From Xiphophorus maculatus (taxonomy: Eukaryota; Chordata; Actinopteri; Cyprinodontiformes; Poeciliidae), in assembly GCF_002775205.1 (NCBI RefSeq), contig NC_036443.1, positions 20,617,266 through 20,681,265 on the forward strand: DNA of 64,000 nucleotides, written 5' to 3'. Shown here one piece after another: positions 58,801 through 64,000 of this stretch (within the stretch, counting starts at the first letter, position 1; each line of letters opens with the position of its first letter). The notes under the pieces were generated by a model, which was not told the origin of the DNA, did no database searches, and worked only from the letters and a program-made list of their open reading frames with translations. The position numbers were made by a program, and so were the translations under genes.

Positions 58801-61800
58801 AATTTATATTAAATTACTATGCAGCATAAAATACTTGGGATTGCTCAGAAAATTTTTAACAGTCAGTCTACTGTGCTTATACAGTGTGCAAAACTGCAAA
58901 CTGAGTTTTAAAGATCGGCTGTTTGCCTATTGCAGTGACATTCACTGTGCTGCTGCTTCCCGTCTGCTGTGTCACATGACCTGCTTCACACCATGCTCAG
59001 ATTAGGGACCCAACTAATGATTAGTTTAGTTGACAACTAATCAATTTTCCCACATTTTCCAACAAATATTTCAATCCACCTGTGATTTTTACTGGCACAG
59101 CTTCTGTTTTTAGTATCAGTACATGTTTTATGACACCCATTCCAGCCTGCAGAGGTGTGCAGGTCTCCACACGATCATTCATTCTCATAGTAAATTAAAT
59201 TAATAACCCGTTGAGCAAGTAATTGAAATGTTTATGTACTATCAGTCAACACAAAACTGTAAATATTAAAGATAAGTCAAACCTGAACTAATTTATTTTT
59301 CAGTGATTATAGTTTGAAAATATGTGGTTTCATTGCTTTTCTTATGTGAACATTTTCAAAAAAACAGTTTTCAGCATTTTGAAGTTTGGTGAAGATTAAT
59401 TCAGTCTATGTATAACCAGTCTAGTCATTTTGAAGCTGAAGAAGATGGTCCATTCAAACAGCCCTTTATTAATGGGCTAAATCAGATGCACTGTCAGGTG
59501 ATCTCTAGTTACCAAACAGAACTGAAAAGGTATATCCTTTGCAACCATCATTCATTATGGCTTGCTTAAAATTATATAAAACATAATAGTTCAAACATTG
59601 ACAAATGGTTGTGAATGCAAAGCACAAACTTGTTGAAACTTAAGGGAAAAGCACATGTAGCCACCAACCACTATTCCTTGATGTGGTGCCCAGCCATTGT
59701 TCAATTTATCATTTATTTATTTTACACGTTTTATACTTTACTAATTCTAAACGTTTGTTCGCAAATTGTTGCAATCCTAGCTCAAATATTAATATTTTAA
59801 TATTAATATTAATATATAAATATATAGCGACTTGACATAAGTTTCAAGTCGCACTGCCAAGAAAAAAGCTGTATGTTCTTTTATAAAAGGTTTTCTGCAC
59901 AAGATTAATAGGAACTACACTAAAAGTGAGAGAACTTGTTAATAGTAGCCTAACACCCCAACAAACTGCTTCCTATGGAGACATCATCCCTTAAGCATGA
60001 TAAGAAATTACTGAAGACTGTAGGCAAAGTACTAAACTTTAATTAAGAATTGGGCTTGAAATCTGAATCTACAACTGCCTAATGCATTAGATCAATTAGA
60101 TCTGTGACTAAAGGTCCTAAACACGAGTGCAGATGAACCACTATACATCTCTGTTATTGTTTTAGCATGTTAGAGGCGACAAACCAAAAATGGAAAAAAT
60201 AGGGGGGAGCAGACAAGAAAGGAAGAGATACAAATATAGGTTGGTCATTGTTTTTTTTGCAATGAAAAAAATTCCAGAGGCTCTAAATGACAATGTTTCA
60301 TTCTCCATATGCAGTTTTATCAAAGGCAAAAATACCACAGCCATTTAAAAAAAACATTTCTGTGGTTTAAGCAAATGTTAGATGAGAGATTGTAGAGACT
60401 TGAGGAAGTTGTGGTGGCTCCCACATGGAGAAAAACACTCTTTTTAATCTTTCATCCACTGGGAGCATAATCTGATGAAACACTAAAAATAGATAAAAAC
60501 ATAAAATGCAATAAACATGTTCCTAGAACAGCAACGCAACTTATCTCCACTGTTGGCGTCCAGGCTTAATACATATAAAACCACTGAGTAACCAAGAATC
60601 TGAATAGATTAGGCTTCTAAAAGTGAAACAGTTTGAAAAATATGAAGATTGTCTGCATGAGAAACACAAACTAAGTTACAGCTCTTGTAAGTAATGTGTA
60701 CTAAATAATTAACTAACCATTTCTTGTGCCACAACCTCAGGAACCTCCTTCTCCAAGTCAAATGTGAACTCAATGGCTCCACTCTCCTTGTACTTTCCTT
60801 TTAACTTCTTATGGTCCTCCACCCACAGTTTGAGAGCTATGGTGGGTTTTTTCCCATCGTCTTCCTCTGCAAGCTCCACCCTCACACCTGTGTCCTCGGC
60901 AAAGAAAGCATGGTTCAGCAGGTCCTTAATGGTATACCTGAAAAAGCAAAAAAAAAGAAGAAAGAAACAAAATAAAACTCAGACTAAACAATTTGGCCTA
61001 AGATTTGGTGGCCTGACAATTGGTAACACAATGACAGTAATAAGTCGACAGAAGTATTTTCAGCTATAATATATATATTTTTATTTATTCATATTTATTG
61101 AGTTTGTAGCTAGTGATGTTATTTTTATTATGCAAGAGGTAGTACTCTAATGAAATGCAAATCTTACAGTGTTTACATCAGCTTTTTTAAAACAAAAACA
61201 GTTTTTTTTTTCTTTTAGGGAAAATTAAAGCTCAAGTTTAATTGATTGATTGATGTTGATAAGAAACTGTAGCAGCCCTCAGCAGAAATTAAACACAGTG
61301 AAGACATAACTTAGGTTCACTAAGTAATTGCATTAAAACATTACCGGGTGTTTTCCATTTGAGTTCTGGCAAATGTTCCCAAAAAAAGGCCCACCACATG
61401 GTATTCAAGGCTCATTTGGCCTAATTGTAGGGAAACTCATTACATCACAGAACTTTAAGAGACTTTAGAAGGAAGACTACTGTGCTGTTGAAATCTTTAG
61501 TGTCAGAGAAACAGCAAAAGTCATTAAATGCATGAGTACCTCTGGCCTTTGTTGGACAAGAAAAAAAAAAAAAATCACTTACCGTTCCTCTTTCTTTTGA
61601 CATATACACTCGCCAATGATCTCCTTGATTTCAGGATCCACAACCTTGTTGTAGCTGGCTGGCTTTACACCCTGAAAGGAAAGAGACATGAATACAGAGG
61701 ACATGAAAAGAGATGAAAACGTTTTCCTGATAAAAGCAGAAAGAAAGCTAAAGTGTGTGAAGGTTGTTCCTTTTTTGGGTTTCAACCTGACAGGTCTTGT

Positions 61801-63983
61801 CATTATACACACCCAGATTGCAACTATAACAAATTCCTAACAGTTCAAATAGACCCATAGATCCTTATTCAAATTCAACAAGAATTTGAATAAGGTCAAA
61901 TCTGACTTCGTTAAAATCAAACAGGACTGCTGAACTAAGACATTTTACAACACCATATATCACATTTATACTATAACGTATTGGAATTAATCAAGCATTG
62001 AATGTGCCAAGAGTAAAATTTATAAGTCAAGTATACACATCTTTTAGATCATCTTTTCATTGGGGAAGTAAAATGTTATCAGTATCGCTTCTGATCAATC
62101 GCAAATTAATATCCCACTTTGGTCTGGCACAAGCAGCATCTAGAGACAGCTTCTCTAATGTTTCTCATCTATCAATGGGAGCAGAGAGCCTTTCTGCATT
62201 AACTGCATATACAGTAATCATGTCTTAGCTTATCTTGAAATGTTGAGAGCTGAAAAATCAATACCTTTTATCAAATATGGACGTCCATCATGACTAAAGA
62301 CAACCCCCAAACTAAATGACAATTTGGAGTATGCCACGCCAAGAGATGGACACATTGTTCTATTAAATCATGATGTATGACCACATATGGAATAAAACCG
62401 AACAACTTTTAACCTCAATGTGTCTTGTTTTTATGAATCCCAGTTTACACAGCATGAAACTCTTAACAGAAATTACTTAAAAAGTTTGATAAAGTAAAAT
62501 TACATAACATGTAATAATAATCATAATAGTATCATCTATTATTTTGTAGGGTTGTCACAATAGTAAAAATCCAGACTCGATACTGATACTTAGTAAAATA
62601 TGTGATACAATTTATAAAACCACTACAACCTTTTTTGAAGTCATACATGACAGTATTTTTATTAGAGTAATTAGGTCAAAGTCAGGTAGAAAGCCTTAAG
62701 CACCCAATTAGAAAAAAAAACTATTCAAGAGTCACTTCTCTTTACTGCAAAACAGGAAGTGTTTATTTGTTATGAAAGCATGTACCGCAATGAAATATCA
62801 TTGGATACTTTGTGCTTCCATTTGCTTTGGATTCTTGTATTCAAAATTGGTTTTTAATGTGGATCCAGAACATGGATCTGGTGCATGCAAATTTTTTTAC
62901 AGAGTAGACAAGGTTTCTCGTGAATTCTAATGTATTCACCAGCAGCTGTTCAGTTTTTATGTTTCGGGTAATTTAGCACCATATTTTCTTTGATGATCAA
63001 CTTCAGTCAGGATGGCCCGGTTGTTACTGATTCTAATTACTTTCTGCTTATATAGTCAGCTACAGTATGTGTGCAGCATTTATTTATGTTTACTTGCTTT
63101 ATATTTAGCTACATGCTAATTCTTTCACTACAGAACAGAGGGGTTGGTCATTTCGTCACTTTTAGTAGCTGATGTAGGCGCCAGCTGATTGAGATTTTTT
63201 TGTGTTACATTGTAGCTACAACAGAACAGAGCAATCTGCTGCACCAACTCCATTCCTGAGAAACACCTTGAAGGTGGAACTCAAAGACACAACAATATTG
63301 TAAGTTTATTGTCTGGTATATTTAATACTCTTGTTTTTGAGATACAGGAGCCTTACTGACATTTTTAATCTGCTATAAAATTTCACTTTGTCTGTGTCAT
63401 TCAGTTGGGCAAAACTTCTTCAAATGCTCAGACACTCTCTTCACATATTTGTCATTTTCCTGGAGTTTTAAACTTCCAGAAGCAGCTCCCCAAGTGTTGG
63501 TGTGTGTGCAGTACTGCTGTAAGACGCTGTGTTCCCCTGGGAATTTAACAAGTCTTATGTATTGATTTTAATGTAAATTAAAACATTTACATAATTTTTG
63601 TAACAATTATATTGAAATATTGATTATTCTGATTCACCTATAACACTGCTTGATATTTGCTGTCAACTGAATCCTTACTGTATTATCTACTAAATTCACA
63701 AGAAAGCCACAGACTACACTACATAATCTCAATCAATTTGGTTAGCTTTGTTTCCTCTTACTTTTGAGGGTTCTTTTCTAACTCTCAAAAGTTAGAAAAG
63801 AATTCTTGACCACAGGTCCACTTACACTAGTAACTTTACGATAAATCTGGGCAGCATTTTGACACTCTGAGTAGGGATACTCTGAAGTGGCCATCTCTAG
63901 CATGCACATGCCAAATGCATAGACATCTACGGCCTCGTCATAGTGCTCTTCGTACATCTCTGGAGCCATGAACTCTGGAGTAC
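35739..63983 (-). CDS. wnk2: WNK2 serine/threonine kinase, partial (5' exons beyond right edge)
   Basis: WNK kinases sense chloride and osmotic stress and phosphorylate SPAK/OSR1, which control cation-chloride cotransporters. Exons 5' to 3': 63826-63983, 61583-61671, 60718-60937, 58200-58479, 57995-58113, 56379-57305, 54065-55084, 53042-53236, 52458-52859, 51394-51720, 51162-51205, 49494-49650, 49295-49411, 48558-48728, 47890-47932, 47647-47745, 46490-47259, 45936-45990, 45777-45854, 44999-45614, 43209-43438, 42560-42784, 40223-40321, 38006-38050, 37251-37552, 35739-36101. Phases join throughout, giving about 2382 residues in the window. WNK2 rather than WNK1/3/4: [73 protein letters not shown] and [20 protein letters not shown] all follow human WNK2. 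The N-terminus, ATP site and catalytic loop are off the window. The visible part exceeds the matching human part because exons 6-10 are large. Confidence 0.94.
39518..39709. repeat. Relic of a DNA element with CATAATAATTTGGAACA direct repeats
   Basis: The 17-bp string CATAATAATTTGGAACA occurs at 39518-39534 and 39693-39709 in a wnk2 intron. The context resembles a common fish repeat, whose family I cannot name. Confidence 0.4.
41207..41314. repeat. Cluster of three perfect inverted repeats
   Basis: GTTGGATGTTAAAGAAA (41207-41223) pairs with 41233-41249. The palindrome GTAGGATCCTAC spans 41250-41261. CTAACTTATCAC (41285-41296) pairs with 41303-41314. The loop of the first hairpin (ACATCCAAC) also matches its own right arm. 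The cluster is in the wnk2 intron between exons 22 and 23. Confidence 0.85.
42928..43153. mobile_element. hAT-type MITE, second copy (226 bp), in wnk2 intron 21
   Basis: The left end CACAGGTGTCAAACTCCAGT and right end ACTGGAGTTTGACACCTCTG are inverted repeats, and the interior matches the 14.4-kb element (GCAACTTTTAGATG, ATTAGGTCATTAGCA). The flanks TACTAGAC (42920-42927) and TGCTAGAC (43154-43161) are an 8-bp duplication with one change. It shares the CTAGAC target core with the first copy. Confidence 0.85.
43209..45990 (-). CDS. wnk2: wnk2 exons 18-21: SDNDSE acidic block and coiled coil
   Basis: Exons 45936-45990 and 45777-45854 (78 nt, phase 1-1) lead into exon 44999-45614, which contains [40 protein letters not shown] and [20 protein letters not shown]. 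Exon 43209-43438 completes the coiled coil ([20 protein letters not shown] then ERLYKDLGK) and [19 protein letters not shown]. The 1.56-kb intron 43439-44998 shows nothing recognised. Confidence 0.93.
46230..46315 (-). repeat. Fragment of the GGGCTGCA-ATAT dispersed repeat, opposite orientation
   Basis: Reads GATAACGTTATCGC, then ATATTATCGCCATTGCATGA and ATATCATGCAGCCCTA, the reverse of the start of the fragment at 29937. It lies in the intron after wnk2 exon 17. Confidence 0.35.
46490..47932 (-). CDS. wnk2: wnk2 exons 15-17
   Basis: Exon 47890-47932 (43 nt) reads [14 protein letters not shown] and joins exon 47647-47745, [20 protein letters not shown]. Together they match human WNK2 [19 protein letters not shown]. 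Exon 46490-47259 (770 nt) is Ser/Gln/Pro-rich and ends with [20 protein letters not shown], another WNK-conserved helix. Confidence 0.93.
48558..49650 (-). CDS. wnk2: wnk2 exons 12-14: second PF2-like (CCT2) domain
   Basis: Exon 49494-49650 reads [15 protein letters not shown] and a basic run [15 protein letters not shown] then KLSMLN. Exon 49295-49411 reads [20 protein letters not shown] and [19 protein letters not shown]. Exon 48558-48728 reads [20 protein letters not shown] and [15 protein letters not shown]. This is the most conserved non-kinase block. AT microsatellites lie in the introns on both sides. Confidence 0.95.
49131..49179. repeat. (AT)n microsatellite
   Basis: A nearly pure AT/TA run of about 48 bp in the intron downstream of wnk2 exon 13. 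Confidence 0.95.
49809..49868. repeat. (AT)n microsatellite
   Basis: An AT run of about 60 bp in the intron upstream of wnk2 exon 12, next to a short CA run. It produces a spurious Tyr-Ile repeat frame. Confidence 0.95.
49880..51161 (-). mobile_element. wnk2 intron 11 with Tc1-like terminal fragment (about 49885-50060)
   Basis: The segment ATTTACACCTTTGGAACATT, then TTTTATTGGAGCTGTAAG and AATAAAGTAGTG resembles the outer part of fish Tc1-like elements (TTTTATTGGGATTTTATGTG, CACAAAGTAGTGCA). The rest of the intron to 51161 shows nothing recognised. Confidence 0.45.
51162..55084 (-). CDS. wnk2: wnk2 exons 7-11: low-complexity Gln/Ser/Thr-rich region
   Basis: Exons 54065-55084 (1020 nt), 53042-53236 (195), 52458-52859 (402) and 51394-51720 (327) are all phase 0 at both ends. 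They encode Gln/Ser/Ala-rich, presumably disordered protein ([34 protein letters not shown]). Exon 53042-53236 has no internal Met and is easily missed. Exon 51162-51205 (44 nt) reads [14 protein letters not shown], aligning with EEQASQDK...QSCES of human WNK2, and passes phase 2 to the next exon. Confidence 0.85.
51849..52328. mobile_element. Putative non-autonomous DNA transposon (about 480 bp) in wnk2 intron 9
   Basis: The left end (CAGGATTTCTGCAG, then CAAATGTAAGAC) and right end (GTAAGACTTTTTAAGGATGC, then ACGGAGACCCTG) are a decayed inverted pair. They resemble teleost elements that start CAGGGTTCCCACGG or CAGGGTCTCCGTGC. No clear target duplication and no coding capacity. Confidence 0.5.
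55147..55880 (+). mobile_element. Decayed Tc1-like transposon in wnk2 intron 6
   Basis: The left end CAGTGCCTTGCAAAAATATT and the right end (GTTTGCAAGAAACTG) are the typical Tc1-like terminal repeat. Inside, AGGTTCACTTTCCAACAGG and AGTCCAGACCTAAATCCAAT encode FTFQQ and a degraded SPDLNPI. Stops and deletions, including loss of most of the first half of the transposase, make it inactive. Confidence 0.7.
56379..57305 (-). CDS. wnk2: wnk2 exon 6: large Ser/Pro-rich exon of unknown function
   Basis: The acceptor TGTCAG|TGC at 57305 opens a phase-0 frame that stays open to a stop at 56226. The likely donor is GTG|GTAGGT at 56379, which gives 927 nt. The alternatives CCG|GTCTCC and CCT|GTACGA lie further left. 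It starts with a CxxC motif ([12 protein letters not shown]), then [20 protein letters not shown] and many Ser-Pro pairs (PLSPQL, SVSPIP, RSPSPT, VQSPRR). I cannot align it with a human WNK2 segment from memory. It may be an alternatively spliced exon comparable to the extra exons of WNK1. Confidence 0.65.
57995..58113 (-). CDS. wnk2: wnk2 exon 5
   Basis: Begins with the split codon of TSVTS and reads [16 protein letters not shown] then [20 protein letters not shown]. The STVYSD...SSQQSV string is a WNK2 signature. It ends CAG|GTTTGT in phase 0, a serviceable but not strong donor. Confidence 0.88.
58200..60937 (-). CDS. wnk2: wnk2 exons 3-4: end of kinase, CCT1/PF2-like domain and KLHL3-type acidic motif
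   Basis: Exon 60718-60937 reads [20 protein letters not shown] and [21 protein letters not shown], finishing the kinase and entering the autoinhibitory PF2-like (CCT1) domain. Exon 58200-58479 gives [20 protein letters not shown] and [11 protein letters not shown]. It then carries the acidic motif [10 protein letters not shown] at 58243-58272, which corresponds to the WNK motif recognised by KLHL3-CUL3. The intervening 2.2-kb intron (58480-60717) is AT-rich with nothing recognised. Confidence 0.93.
61583..63983 (-). CDS. wnk2: wnk2 exons 1-2 of the window: C-lobe of the kinase domain
   Basis: Exon 63826-63983 starts in phase 1 (the first codon of GTPEF is split) and reads [40 protein letters not shown] and [12 protein letters not shown]. 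This is the APE motif, helix F and the substrate region. Exon 61583-61671 reads [20 protein letters not shown] then [10 protein letters not shown]. The intron between (2.2 kb) shows no recognised element except hairpins at 61863-61895 and 63771-63802. Confidence 0.96.
61863..61895. repeat. Perfect 14-bp inverted repeat, 5-nt loop
   Basis: CCTTATTCAAATTC (61863-61876) pairs exactly with GAATTTGAATAAGG (61882-61895) around AACAA, in a wnk2 intron. Confidence 0.8.
63771..63802. repeat. Perfect 12-bp inverted repeat close to a wnk2 donor site
   Basis: TTCTTTTCTAAC (63771-63782) pairs with GTTAGAAAAGAA (63791-63802). An overlapping CTTTTGAG (63761-63768)/CTCAAAAG (63784-63791) pair offers an alternative fold. 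It lies 24 bp past the exon end at 63826, on the intron side. Confidence 0.75.
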
Positions 63984-64000
63984 CTAGAAAAAGAACGACA

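Noticed and set aside
35739..63983. Assignment of the kinase as wnk1, wnk3 or wnk4
   Set aside because: [24 protein letters not shown] and the STVYSD-SSQQSV exon are WNK2-type. WNK1 and WNK3 differ at each.

Overview
The window is a piece of a vertebrate chromosome, almost certainly from a teleost fish. Genes are split into many short exons with GT-AG introns, the intergenic and intronic DNA is AT-rich, and relics of typical fish repeats (Tc1-like, hAT MITEs, a tRNA-derived SINE, a solo LTR) are frequent. The species cannot be named from the sequence. There is no bacterial-type operon, CRISPR array, tRNA or rRNA.

All four genes lie on the minus strand, so they read from right to left. From the right: (1) wnk2, a WNK-family serine/threonine kinase, enters from beyond the right edge. 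Its visible part runs from the activation segment (63983) to the stop codon (35739) in 26 exons. (2) brpf1, the bromodomain/PHD/PWWP scaffold of the MOZ/MORF histone acetyltransferase complex, is complete in coding sequence (29838 to 19394, 15 coding exons, 1285 residues). (3) il17re, an interleukin-17 receptor E orthologue with a transmembrane segment and SEFIR domain, is complete (13956 to 4623, about 16 exons, 763 residues). (4) A signal-peptide exon (775 to 665) is probably exon 1 of il17rc, with the rest of that gene beyond the left edge. BRPF1, IL17RE and IL17RC are also neighbours in the same transcriptional direction at human 3p25, which supports the calls. The genes do not form a functional pathway. 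They are a conserved synteny block.

Exon boundaries were worked out by hand from reading frame, splice consensus and phase continuity. Every internal junction of brpf1 and wnk2 is phase-consistent. The least certain points are the 3' end of wnk2 exon 6, il17re exons 3-4, all UTR limits, and the identity of the left-edge exon.

Non-genic structure: a 224-bp hAT MITE with an exact 8-bp target duplication (14440-14663) and a relative of it in a wnk2 intron (42928-43153); a 264-bp solo LTR with an exact 5-bp duplication (15569-15832); a SINE-like element with a 14-bp duplication just after the il17re stop (4188-4556) and an inverted fragment of a related element (about 32240-32490); at least eight decayed Tc1/mariner fragments; AT and ATT microsatellites; and an unusual number of short perfect inverted repeats. 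I saw no convincing undescribed biological system. The most interesting material is the modular phase-0 exon run of wnk2 and the inverted-repeat clusters.
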